Shown: positions 12,143 through 18,904, numbered from the stretch's first letter. The stretch: DNA of 23,456 nucleotides from DATDSR01 sp038062165 (GCA_038062165.1 JBBTXQ010000024.1:1-23456), one strand, 5' to 3'. The notes: generated from the sequence alone by a model not told the origin. Numbers and translations are program-made.

Positions 12143-12212
12143 CCTGGCTCTGTTTTAGATCATAATGATTGTGATTTGAAACAGGGTCAGGGATAAACCA
12201 GCGTTCCGCTGG
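12143..12212 (+). ncRNA. Structured 5' leader RNA, copy 3 (internal to unit 2)
   Basis: CCTGGCTCTGTTT/AAACAGGGTCAGG (12143-12191), inner AGATCA/TGATTT, and CCAGCG/CGCTGG with loop TTC (12198-12212). Relative to copies 1 and 2, an A-U pair has become G-C in the long stem, and G-C became A-U in the inner stem, with pairing kept. No promoter precedes it, so it is probably transcribed by read-through from unit 2. Confidence 0.75.
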
Positions 12213-12236
12213 AGTCCATCTGCCCTTGGAGGGATT

Positions 12237-12689
12237 ATGACACTCAGTGCAAAAGAAAAGCGCTGGCGTATGGAGGCGAGAATTCGTGGCCTGAAGGAAT
12301 TGGCCATGGGTTTCCTACTCCTGATGTTCTTCACGGTTCCGGCTGGGCTGGCCGCGCTTGGTGCTAGCGCCTTCGATAAGTTCGCCAAAGAGGAGAGGGC
12401 GGCTACCATCGCGGATTACCGCAATACGCCTACCGAACATCGGCTCGAGCGTGTCTTCACCCGACACGATCAGTATGGCGACGTGCACTACACTCTCATG
12501 GCTCGAGAGGGAGCCCAGACGGTTCCTTATGAGGCAAAGGGAGTCGTGCAAGTAATCTCTGACGTGCCTCTCGGGTCGCCTTTGTGGTTCACAGAGTCCT
12601 TCGTGCCCAATCGTGGTATGGGACTCACAGAATGGTCCACCACGATCCATGTCCACAACGTCGCCGATATCACTGGCGATGGGAGGTAA
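12237..12689 (+). CDS. Membrane-anchored protein, unknown function
   Basis: 150 aa: basic N-terminus (about 1-20), one membrane helix (about 23-46, LAMGFLLLMFFTVPAGLAAL), then a soluble domain of about 100 residues rich in beta strands, likely outside the membrane (no cysteines). The end VHNVADITGDGR resembles a short calcium-loop-like motif, but that is weak. ATG follows TTGGAGGG. It lies behind leader copy 3 and is followed after one base by a small partner gene; GC-rich codons. Confidence 0.75.
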   Translation: MTLSAKEKRWRMEARIRGLKELAMGFLLLMFFTVPAGLAALGASAFDKFAKEERAATIADYRNTPTEHRLERVFTRHDQYGDVHYTLMAREGAQTVPYEAKGVVQVISDVPLGSPLWFTESFVPNRGMGLTEWSTTIHVHNVADITGDGR

Positions 12690-12690
12690 C

Positions 12691-12942
12691 ATGGCCAACC
12701 CGACCGACGAAGCGGCAGCGGAACAGGAAGCGCGAATCTTTCACGATCTGTACCAGCTCACTCTTGAGAAAAAACTTCGAGATGTGCTGGGCCCAGTAAT
12801 CGTTGAGCTTCGTGAGTCGTCCAAGAAGGTTAACCCATCCAACGCGCAAGAAACCTATCTCTCGCTCCTCTCGCTCGCCAAAGACACGACAGCGAACATC
12901 TTCGACGACATGGAGAAGAGGGTGGAGGGTAAAAAGCAGTAG
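12691..12942 (+). CDS. 83-aa helical protein, partner of the membrane-anchored gene
   Basis: Starts at ATG 12691 behind GGGAGG that overlaps the stop of the preceding gene; a longer in-frame start (12613) lies inside that gene and has no such site. Sequence: acidic N-terminus, then amphipathic helices (YQLTLEKKLRDVLGPVIVEL, LSLLSLAKDTTANIFDDMEK). Not recognised. Translationally coupled to the upstream membrane protein. Last gene of unit 2. Confidence 0.72.
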   Translation: MANPTDEAAAEQEARIFHDLYQLTLEKKLRDVLGPVIVELRESSKKVNPSNAQETYLSLLSLAKDTTANIFDDMEKRVEGKKQ

Positions 12943-13020
12943 CAGTTCTTCACGAAGCACTCGGATTAATTCGGCGACCTTAGGTGGTCAACGAGAACAA
13001 GAATTCGAGAGAGCTTCCGG

Positions 13021-13050
13021 GCCCGTCAGCGCATGCTGGCGGGCTCTTTC
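13021..13050 (+). terminator. Rho-independent terminator of unit 2
   Basis: 10-bp stem GCCCGTCAGC/GCTGGCGGGC with loop GCAT, then TCTTTC and an AT-rich tail. Confidence 0.85.
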
Positions 13051-13087
13051 AATTTTCGCCTGAGATAGGGTAGTTCATTAGCCAATC

Positions 13088-14845
13088 CTAGGTTCTGTAA
13101 TGATCCTCAATAATCTTCTCTGCGGTGGCTTTTAGTTCGGCAAGTCCGACGTTTGCCCGTGGGTCATCTCTCATATTTAATACAAAATGGTCATCGTACC
13201 CTAGTAGCTGTCCGTCTGTAGCGGACGTATCCGCTTTTCCGATATCATTTTCTTGTTGAAATCTTAAGATTGCACTTGTTGGATCGCCTTCGTAGTACAC
13301 GATGTGTTTTGGTCTAAGATGTGGATTAGCTTCAAAATATTTCTCCCAGTATTCTTGAGATGGAACCGTTTTGTCCGCGCGCTTGAAATTGCCCCGAGAA
13401 GATTGTAATTTTTCACGCAAATGTTCATCGGGCACCTTCATATCTAAATCGAGCTGATGGAAAAGAGAACTTCCTAGGTGTAATGCTACGTCTTCATTAA
13501 TCCCTAAGTTAATTAAATCCGTACGAAGAGTATTTTCATACTCTCGCCGTAGTTCGTCATTACGTCTATAATCCCTACTTCCACTATATGCTTTAATGGC
13601 GATTTTGACCGCAGACTGATCATTCAAGCCCCTAAACCAACGAATAAATGCGTCTACCAATTCTGAATCTTCAATCATCGCTCTCACATTTTGACCTTCA
13701 ACGGATTTCAATTCAGAAGCATACTTTGATCCTGTTTCCGGATCAACTGGTGTATTTTTCGGCAAAAAAACGATACCCGTATCAACAGACATACCTGGAT
13801 CGTCCAACTTATTAGGCCAAACAAAAACATCATTCCATTTATCCTCGCTTTGGGCATGAGTAAAATCCTTTTGCCAACCATTAAATGAAAAATTATTTTG
13901 AGATGCTAATACGTCTGATGGAAAAACAAAAAATACTTCATTTCCCGTTTCTCCGCCGTAGTATTCATCACCAACCATCTGGGCAGTAAAGTGAACTGCT
14001 GTTTTATCAGGATACTTTGGTGCGGACGCCCACGAATAATTCAGAAGTTCATCTAGCCTTTTCCTTGCTTCTTTTTCATCCGCGGCCTCCAAAACTTCTC
14101 CTTCTTTCATAAACTCAATAATGTTAGCCTCGTCGCGAGCCCGCAATCCTTCCACCGCAAACGGTGGTCGAACTTTTTTCTCATCAGTCAAAACGGAAGC
14201 AAACCCATCATGAAATTGCTCTAATCCTGCAGAGTGATAAATCATCGCACTGTGATCTCGAAATCCCTGTCGTGTCGTGTGTGCCAGAAAAGCTGGATTG
14301 AGTCTGCGCCAAAGTGCAATATATTCTTGTGTTGAAAGATTCTCCAAAACTTCAGGAGTGAGCAATTCACGCTTTTCTTCTTGGGTAAGAGGTGTACTCC
14401 GGGCCTTTTCGTAGTAGGCATCTAAAACATTTTGACCGCCTACGATCTTATTCTGTTCTGTATATAAGGTAACAATTTCCTCTCGAAGTGCGTTCATCTC
14501 GGTGGTCAAAGTACCTATCTCTTGCTCAATCGTATCTATATCTTGTTCTACATTCATGACCGTTTGATCAGTCATTCCAAAAACAGATTTGATTTTTGCC
14601 AATAATCTTTCGGTTGCTTGCGCCAATGCTTCTTGTTTACTTTCTTTTTCGAATTCCAATTCGTGAATTCTCGCAGTGTTTTTCACTGCCGATTCTCTAT
14701 TTCTTGTAATACCTTCGAGTACAGATCGCATTTTTTCTCTTGCCTCGCGTACTTGTGTTGCAACAACATCACGACCTTCCTTATCGTGTTTCTTTGTTAT
14801 GGCTCTAGGTTCGATCAATTCCTGTTGTGTAATTCTTTCTTTCAT
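13088..14845 (-). CDS. 585-aa protein with N-terminal coiled coil, unknown function, in operon with XRE regulator
   Basis: Not recognised. Residues about 20-150 form a long charged coiled coil (heptad-like, with EQDIDTIEQEIGTLTTEMNA). Residues about 170-585 form a globular region with striking conserved-looking stretches: HTTRQGFRDHSAMIYHSAGL (near 195), YYGGETGNEVFFVFPSDVLA (near 295), GIVFLPKNTPVDPETGSKYA, and HIVYYEGDPTSAILRFQQEN near the C-terminus. No signal peptide or membrane helix. His, Asp and Arg residues in these stretches could form an active site, but no known catalytic motif fits. Start ATG 14845 is immediately after the XRE stop. The regulator-plus-large-protein pairing on a mobile element suggests a defence or toxin-like role (inference). 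Confidence 0.75.
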   Translation of the reverse strand: MKERITQQELIEPRAITKKHDKEGRDVVATQVREAREKMRSVLEGITRNRESAVKNTARIHELEFEKESKQEALAQATERLLAKIKSVFGMTDQTVMNVEQDIDTIEQEIGTLTTEMNALREEIVTLYTEQNKIVGGQNVLDAYYEKARSTPLTQEEKRELLTPEVLENLSTQEYIALWRRLNPAFLAHTTRQGFRDHSAMIYHSAGLEQFHDGFASVLTDEKKVRPPFAVEGLRARDEANIIEFMKEGEVLEAADEKEARKRLDELLNYSWASAPKYPDKTAVHFTAQMVGDEYYGGETGNEVFFVFPSDVLASQNNFSFNGWQKDFTHAQSEDKWNDVFVWPNKLDDPGMSVDTGIVFLPKNTPVDPETGSKYASELKSVEGQNVRAMIEDSELVDAFIRWFRGLNDQSAVKIAIKAYSGSRDYRRNDELRREYENTLRTDLINLGINEDVALHLGSSLFHQLDLDMKVPDEHLREKLQSSRGNFKRADKTVPSQEYWEKYFEANPHLRPKHIVYYEGDPTSAILRFQQENDIGKADTSATDGQLLGYDDHFVLNMRDDPRANVGLAELKATAEKIIEDHYRT

Positions 14846-14847
14846 AG

Positions 14848-15051
14848 TTATCTTGTTAATTCGCTTACTGTAACCCCCAGCGCTTTTGCTAAGCTAAGAA
14901 TTGTTTTTAAAGTAGGGTTTTTTCTCCCATTTTCAAGATTACTGATAAAACTCTTGTCTGTAGAGAGCTTTGAGGCAACATCGGTTTGCGATAAACCTTT
15001 TGCCTGTCTTATTTTTTTGACCTTTTTTCCAAATTCAGAAGTGTTATCCAC
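14848..15051 (-). CDS. XRE-family helix-turn-helix regulator
   Basis: 67 aa from GTG at 15051 (a TTG at 15087 would add 12 residues). Typical Cro/CI-type HTH: FGKKVKKIRQAKGLSQTDVA, SKLSTDKSFISNLENGRKNP, TLKTILSLAKALGVTVSEL. The GTG is preferred because -35 TTGTCA and -10 TACAAT put the transcript start on it, exactly as in the other leaderless genes here; the longer form would start inside the -35 box. Its stop is directly followed by the ATG of the 585-aa gene. Probably represses its own promoter through the palindrome at 15071-15088. Confidence 0.88.
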   Translation of the reverse strand: MDNTSEFGKKVKKIRQAKGLSQTDVASKLSTDKSFISNLENGRKNPTLKTILSLAKALGVTVSELTR

Positions 15052-15057
15052 AACACT

Positions 15058-15088
15058 ATTGTAATTGATAGTTGTGCATCGTGACAAC
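15058..15088 (-). promoter_or_regulatory. Promoter and overlapping palindromic operator of the XRE operon
   Basis: Minus strand TTGTCA (15082-15087), 18-nt spacer, TACAAT (15058-15063), 6 nt to GTG at 15051. The palindrome GTTGT-8 nt-ACAAC (15071-15088) covers the -35 box, an expected place for a repressor. Confidence 0.65.
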
Positions 15089-15191
15089 GTTGGTATATAA
15101 TTAAACTAGGAGAGACAGAAAGTGGTGCTATCGCCCTATCATTTCCCACCCGCGGCTGTCTCGACGCGAAACAGCCGCCTCCCACCCTTGA

Positions 15192-15397
15192 ATCCATAAT
15201 TCCCGACCGACCGCGCGAAAATCCGAAAGGGCATGGCGGGGCTGGCGTGAAGCGGCCACCTCTGGCTTGTCCAGAGGTGAGGCGGACGGAGACACCTTTT
15301 TCAATGAGGCGTCCGTCACACCACCCCGCGGGGAATTTAGGGACAGGCGCGATCACTTTTTTTTGAAATAGGTTCGCGCCTGGTCAAACAAACGCAC
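15192..15397 (-). repeat. 206-bp repeat A, inverted copy
   Basis: Exact reverse complement of 8444-8649. It is joined at the core CGCAC (15393-15397) to the left copy of repeat B, so that the minus strand reads B-core-A, the predicted attP arrangement. Confidence 0.95.
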
Positions 15398-15508
15398 CAA
15401 CATAGAACTTTCCGAAAAATCGGGGCTCGCGGCGGCGGCGTCCCGAATGAATGACCAAGGTGCGACTGGATCCCCGAGCAGGCGGCGGGCGGCCAGGCGG
15501 AGGTTCGA
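15353..15508 (-). pseudogene. Detached 3' end of an integrase gene, with its native stop
   Basis: The minus strand from 15508 reads the last ~38 shared integrase codons (SNLRLAARRL... to SSMLVR), then LFDQARTYFKKK and TGA (15353-15355). It shows what the integrase tail looks like when the element ends are joined. Upstream of 15508 the sequence departs from the integrase, so this is a fragment. Confidence 0.8.
15393..15508 (+). repeat. 116-bp repeat B, left copy (inverted partner at 16951-17066)
   Basis: Exact reverse complement of 16951-17066. It starts with CGCACCAACATAG, carrying the core and the bases that form the CCA end of tRNA-Gly in the other copy. Confidence 0.95.
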
Positions 15509-15555
15509 CATCCCGTGCGATTCATATTTGCTTTCAATTTAATACAACATTGAGC

Positions 15556-17136
15556 ATGAACAATCTCATCAAATATTTCATCTATGCCCGCAAGAGTACC
15601 GATGTGGAGGACAAGCAGGTCAGATCAATCGAGGATCAAATCACAGAATTGCGCGCATATGCTAAGACAGCTGATCTTGAAGTCGTCGATCTTTTCATTG
15701 AAAAACAATCTGCCAAGATTCCTGGTCGACCTATCTTTAACGAAATGTTATCGCGCATTGAGGCTGGTGAAGCTTCAGGTGTGCTTTCTTGGCACCCCGA
15801 TCGTCTTGCGCGCAATTCAGTAGACGGGGGACGATTGATCTACCTGCTTGATACGGGAGTTCTTGCGGGCCTCAAGTTCCCTACGTTTTGGATGGAGAAT
15901 ACCTCTCAAGGTAAGTTCATGCTCAATATTGCCTTTGGTCAAAGCAAATACTATGTGGATTCTCTTTCCGAGAACACCAAGAGAGGATTGCGCCAAAAGG
16001 TGAAGCGGGGTGAGTATCCTGGTCCTGCACCTATTGGCTATCTTAATGATCCTCGCACCAAGACAGTAGTGGTTGATCGCAAGTTCTCCAAGGTTATCCG
16101 TTCTGCCTTTGAGTTCTATGCCAAGGGTGGTGCGAGGCTTGAAGATGTCTCTGACTTTTTGGCGCAAAGAGGCATCCTCTCGCTTGGTGGAAAGAGAATC
16201 CACAAGACGAGAGCGACTTTTATCTTAAGTAATCCTTTCTATATCGGCCTCTTTCGCTATGGTGGTGAACTCCATGAAGGAAGGTACGAGCCAATCATCA
16301 CAAAGAAACTGTTTGATGAGGCACAAACAATCTTGAAGCAGAGAGGACGACCGCATCATCAACCAACCAATGATCCCCAAGCTCTCTGCGGTTTAGTCCG
16401 GTGCGGCACTTGCGGGATGATGATCACCGCCGAAGTGAAAGTGAAGCGTCAGCTCAACGGCAATGTCCACGAGTATGTGTATTATCGTTGTACCCGCAAA
16501 TCGAAGTCAATTACATGTGCCGCACCATTCATCAGGCAAGAGAGCTTGGATGAGCAACTGTCCTCTCTGCTTCAAACAGTTTCTTTGCGGGAGGATTGGG
16601 CGGAGAAATTGTTAGTGATGGCAGAGCAATCTCAATCTTCCTCCGCCCAATCCAATGCCGCTGGTGTGGAAGAAGGACAGAAAGCGATCCGCGCCATACA
16701 AACGAAGCTCCAGCGACTCTTAGATGGATATTTAGATCAAGATATCGAGCGTGAAGTGTATCGAGAGCAAAAGGCTAGTCTACTGTCTGAGAAGAAGTCG
16801 CTGGAGGAGAATATGGCGCAGATTGAACACCAGCGGCATGATTGGCTCGAACCGTTCCAACGGTGGATAAAAGTCGCTACAACACTGGACGGAATCGCAC
16901 GGGATGAGGACCTAAATCAGAAGAAGGTCCTTGCCAAAGAAATCTTTGGCTCGAACCTCCGCCTGGCCGCCCGCCGCCTGCTCGGGGATCCAGTCGCACC
17001 TTGGTCATTCATTCGGGACGCCGCCGCCGCGAGCCCCGATTTTTCGGAAAGTTCTATGTTGGTGCGGGTAGCGAGAATCGAACTCGCATTAGCTGATTGG
17101 CAACCAGCTGTTCTACCACTAAACTATACCCGCTAA
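15556..17136 (+). CDS. Large serine recombinase/integrase, C-terminus formed by the insertion site
   Basis: 526 aa. Resolvase domain at the N-terminus with catalytic S14 (YFIYARKSTD), HPDRLARN, and EN..QGKFMLNIAFGQSKYYVD. The recombinase domain (PGPAPIGYL, ILSNPFYIGLFRYGG) is about residues 150-250. A zinc ribbon follows (CGLVRCGTCG...YYRCTRK...TCAA, about 275-335), then a coiled-coil stretch (about 350-440). ATG at 15556 is chosen because the frame upstream lies in repeat B and this Met starts the conserved fold. The last 22 codons (VARIELALADWQPAVLPLNY-TR) are antisense of tRNA-Gly(GCC); they are host sequence. In the excised circle the protein would end LFDQARTYFKKK. It catalyses integration and, with a partner, excision. 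Confidence 0.92.
   Translation: MNNLIKYFIYARKSTDVEDKQVRSIEDQITELRAYAKTADLEVVDLFIEKQSAKIPGRPIFNEMLSRIEAGEASGVLSWHPDRLARNSVDGGRLIYLLDTGVLAGLKFPTFWMENTSQGKFMLNIAFGQSKYYVDSLSENTKRGLRQKVKRGEYPGPAPIGYLNDPRTKTVVVDRKFSKVIRSAFEFYAKGGARLEDVSDFLAQRGILSLGGKRIHKTRATFILSNPFYIGLFRYGGELHEGRYEPIITKKLFDEAQTILKQRGRPHHQPTNDPQALCGLVRCGTCGMMITAEVKVKRQLNGNVHEYVYYRCTRKSKSITCAAPFIRQESLDEQLSSLLQTVSLREDWAEKLLVMAEQSQSSSAQSNAAGVEEGQKAIRAIQTKLQRLLDGYLDQDIEREVYREQKASLLSEKKSLEENMAQIEHQRHDWLEPFQRWIKVATTLDGIARDEDLNQKKVLAKEIFGSNLRLAARRLLGDPVAPWSFIRDAAAASPDFSESSMLVRVARIELALADWQPAVLPLNYTR
16951..17066 (+). repeat. 116-bp repeat B, right copy
   Basis: Codes for the last shared residues of the integrase and ends at the core GTGCG. 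Perfect inverted partner of 15393-15508. The two copies make the 1.44-kb integrase segment potentially invertible. Confidence 0.95.
17060..17133 (-). tRNA. tRNA-Gly(GCC), 3' end supplied by the integrated element
   Basis: Acceptor GCGGGTA/TACCCGC, anticodon stem GCTGG/TCAGC with loop TTGCCAA (anticodon GCC), T-arm GCGAG-TTCGATT-CTCGC, discriminator A, then an encoded CCA. It is the only tRNA here with CCA. The CCA bases lie beyond the att core inside repeat B; in the inferred empty site the tRNA would end CGCAC-TGTG without CCA. The integrase frame overlaps it in antisense. Confidence 0.94.
17062..17066. other. Right attachment junction (attL-like)
   Basis: GTGCG shared with 8444-8448, here at the 3' end of the tRNA-Gly acceptor stem. 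Identity between element and host ends beyond these five bases on the host side (GGTAGCG against TTTGTTT). Confidence 0.7.
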
Positions 17137-17153
17137 CAAAATACGACTGTGCT

Positions 17154-17182
17154 AGTATATATTATCGGCCCTCGTCGTTCAA
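17154..17182 (-). promoter_or_regulatory. Promoter of tRNA-Gly(GCC), embedded in tRNA-Arg(CCG)
   Basis: Minus strand TTGAAC (17177-17182), 17-nt spacer, TATACT (17154-17159), about 20 nt before the tRNA. The -35 box lies within the divergent tRNA-Arg gene. Read-through now runs antisense into the integrase. Confidence 0.7.
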
Positions 17183-17239
17183 CGGATAGGATGCAAGCTT
17201 CCGAAGCTTGTGATCGAGGTTCGATTCCTCGCGGGGGCA
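17168..17239 (+). tRNA. tRNA-Arg(CCG)
   Basis: Acceptor GCCCTCG/CGGGGGC (one T-G pair), anticodon stem CAAGC/GCTTG with loop TTCCGAA (anticodon CCG), T-arm CGAGG-TTCGATT-CCTCG, discriminator A, no CCA. The CCA-adding enzyme gene starts 10 nt downstream. Confidence 0.95.
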
Positions 17240-17249
17240 AACGCAAATC

Positions 17250-18836
17250 ATGAATCTTAAATCAAGTATCCCCAGTGAAATCCTGAATATCTCTGAAACC
17301 CTCACAAAGGCGGGTTTTGAAAGTTATCTCGTAGGCGGTTGTGTGCGCGATTTGCTGTTGGGACGCAAACCTAAAGATTGGGACCTGACTACTAACGCTC
17401 GGCCAGAGCAGATTGTGCAAATATTTGAGGCTAAATCCACTGTAAGTGGATCGCCCGACTCTGCCAAAGCAGAGTCTAGGGAGACTTTCTATGAGAACGA
17501 CTTCGGCACTGTCACCGTCAAAAATGCTAAACCCGGCTTTGCCGGGTCGCACGACGCCCCGGAAGGGGCGTTTAGTGAAGATTTCTCCCTGCGCAATGTA
17601 GAAATTACGCCATATAGATTAGAGGGCAAGTACTCTGACAAACGTCGGCCGGACACAGTAGAATTTTCTGACAAATTAGATGACGACTTGCAAAGACGCG
17701 ACTTCACCATCAACGCCATTGCCTATGACGCGATAAAAGACAATCTGGTTGACCCTTATAAAGGACAGAATGATCTAAAAGACAAACTTGTCAGAGCTGT
17801 TGGTAATCCGGTTGAGAGATTTGAAGAAGACGCACTTAGACTTATGCGTGCGGTGCGCATTGCCACAGAACTTAATTTTGCCATCGAGGCAGACACTATG
17901 ACGGCAATTAGCCAGTCTGCGGCTCTATTGGGCCACATAGCGAAAGAGCGAGTTCAGGTAGAGTTTAGCAAAATCATCATGTCCGATAGCCCCCTCACGG
18001 GCATTGTGCTGCTTCAGAAATTGGGGCTCTTGAGCCATATTGCCCCAGAACTGGAGCAAGGCATCGGCTGTGAACAGAACGGGGATCATATCTATCACGT
18101 CTGGGAACACAATCTGCGAGCCGTCCAACACTCAAGTGAACGCAATTGGCCCCTGCGCGTGCGATTGGCAGCGCTCTTGCATGACGTGGGCAAGCCAAAA
18201 ACTCGTGTCTGGAGCGACGAGAATAAAGATTGGACTTTCTACGGCCACGACGTGGTGGGCGCTCGCATGAGTCGCAAAATATTGGAGCGTCTAAAATATT
18301 CGGGTGAAATAACAGAGAAGGTGGAGAAGCTGGTGCGATGGCACTTATTCTTTACTGACATAGACAAGATCACCCTCTCGGCCGTACGCAGAATCGTGAG
18401 CAAAGTGGGCCCAGATCTTGTCTGGGATCTTATGAACGTGCGAGCCTGCGACCGGATAGGCATGGGCCGGCCCAAAGAAGTGCCATATAGGTTGCGCAAA
18501 TACGAGAGCATGATCGAGGAAGCCATGCGTGCTCCCGTCTCTGTGCAAATGCTCAAAATTAATGGCACCAAATTACTTGAGATTGGCCAAGAAACTAACC
18601 TAGACTCCCGCTCCAAGGGCGGCCCTTGGATGGGTTGGGTCCTGCACGCATTGCTCGAAGAAGTGCTTGATGATCCTGAAAAGAACACAAGTGAGTATCT
18701 CGACAAAACAGCCAAATCATTAGCATCTCGCCCAGACGAGGAGCTCAAAGCTCTCGGCGAAAAAGGAAAGGAAACCAAAGAATCAGCAGAGGAAGCCGAG
18801 CTAAGTGAGATTAGAAAGAAGTACGGGGTGAAGTAA
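17250..18836 (+). CDS. cca: tRNA nucleotidyltransferase (CCA-adding enzyme) / poly(A) polymerase family with HD domain
   Basis: 528 aa. Nucleotidyltransferase head: YLVGGCVRDLLLG (G29, G30) with catalytic D43 and D45 in KDWDLTT, then RRDFTINAIAYD (149-160) and the NTP-binding neck RFEEDALRLMRAVRIA. HD phosphohydrolase domain: LAALLHDVGKPKT (H311, D312). C-terminal tail charged (KETKESAEEAELSEIRKKYG). It adds or repairs CCA ends, fitting its place 10 nt after a tRNA gene that lacks CCA, in a window where most tRNAs lack it. Residues about 62-108 contain extra low-complexity stretches coded by four small palindromes, absent in typical enzymes. A 10-bp inverted repeat follows the stop. Confidence 0.92.
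   Translation: MNLKSSIPSEILNISETLTKAGFESYLVGGCVRDLLLGRKPKDWDLTTNARPEQIVQIFEAKSTVSGSPDSAKAESRETFYENDFGTVTVKNAKPGFAGSHDAPEGAFSEDFSLRNVEITPYRLEGKYSDKRRPDTVEFSDKLDDDLQRRDFTINAIAYDAIKDNLVDPYKGQNDLKDKLVRAVGNPVERFEEDALRLMRAVRIATELNFAIEADTMTAISQSAALLGHIAKERVQVEFSKIIMSDSPLTGIVLLQKLGLLSHIAPELEQGIGCEQNGDHIYHVWEHNLRAVQHSSERNWPLRVRLAALLHDVGKPKTRVWSDENKDWTFYGHDVVGARMSRKILERLKYSGEITEKVEKLVRWHLFFTDIDKITLSAVRRIVSKVGPDLVWDLMNVRACDRIGMGRPKEVPYRLRKYESMIEEAMRAPVSVQMLKINGTKLLEIGQETNLDSRSKGGPWMGWVLHALLEEVLDDPEKNTSEYLDKTAKSLASRPDEELKALGEKGKETKESAEEAELSEIRKKYGVK
17435..17571. repeat. Four small palindromes in frame within the CCA enzyme gene
   Basis: ATCCACT/AGTGGAT (17435-17451), GACTCTGC/GCAGAGTC (17457-17476), ACCCGGC/GCCGGGT (17531-17547), ACGCCCC/GGGGCGT (17554-17571), loops of 3-4 nt. 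All lie between the catalytic carboxylates and RRDFTINA, where family members have short loops, and none breaks the frame. Confidence 0.85.
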
Positions 18837-18845
18837 AGTAAGGGG

Positions 18846-18872
18846 GTTGATAGTTGACAGTAAACTATCAAC
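18846..18872 (+). terminator. Possible terminator of cca
   Basis: GTTGATAGTT/AACTATCAAC, 10-bp perfect stem with a 7-nt loop, 9 nt after the stop codon. The following tract (TTGCTTGC) is poor in T, so termination may be weak. Confidence 0.5.
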
Positions 18873-18876
18873 TTGC

Positions 18877-18904
18877 TTGCAATTGGCCGCATTTGGCATA
18901 GATT
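18877..18904 (+). promoter_or_regulatory. Promoter of the zinc-ribbon gene
   Basis: TTGCAA (18877-18882), 16-nt spacer, TAGATT (18899-18904). The same boxes, with 17-nt spacers, drive the two membrane-anchored genes at 19421 and 20787. Confidence 0.6.

Larger units (their letters stand above)
8444..17066. mobile_element. Integrative element with a large serine integrase, inserted at tRNA-Gly(GCC)
   Basis: Left junction: host sequence, core GTGCG (8444-8448), then repeat A. Right junction: repeat B, core GTGCG (17062-17066), then the tRNA-Gly body. Joining the ends gives B-core-A, which completes the integrase with a 12-residue tail (LFDQARTYFKKK) and a stop. Joining the flanks restores tRNA-Gly(GCC) 14 nt from tRNA-Arg(TCG), with no encoded CCA as in the other tRNAs here. 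The circle would be about 8.6 kb. A short identical core, different flanks and the integrase at one end are as expected for large serine integrases. No conjugation or capsid genes were seen. Confidence 0.8.

Noticed and set aside
15009..15356. Minus-strand ORF of 115 codons, with a matching plus-strand start at 8485 in the other repeat copy
   Set aside because: It lies in the noncoding part of repeat A, has no ribosome binding site, runs through hairpins and into the XRE promoter, and the protein looks like antisense of GC-rich palindromes.
8444..17066. A composite transposon or integron explanation for the inverted repeats
   Set aside because: No DDE transposase, IS-type terminal repeats with target duplication, tyrosine integrase or attC sites were seen. 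The repeats coincide exactly with the att arms of a serine integrase and its reading frame.
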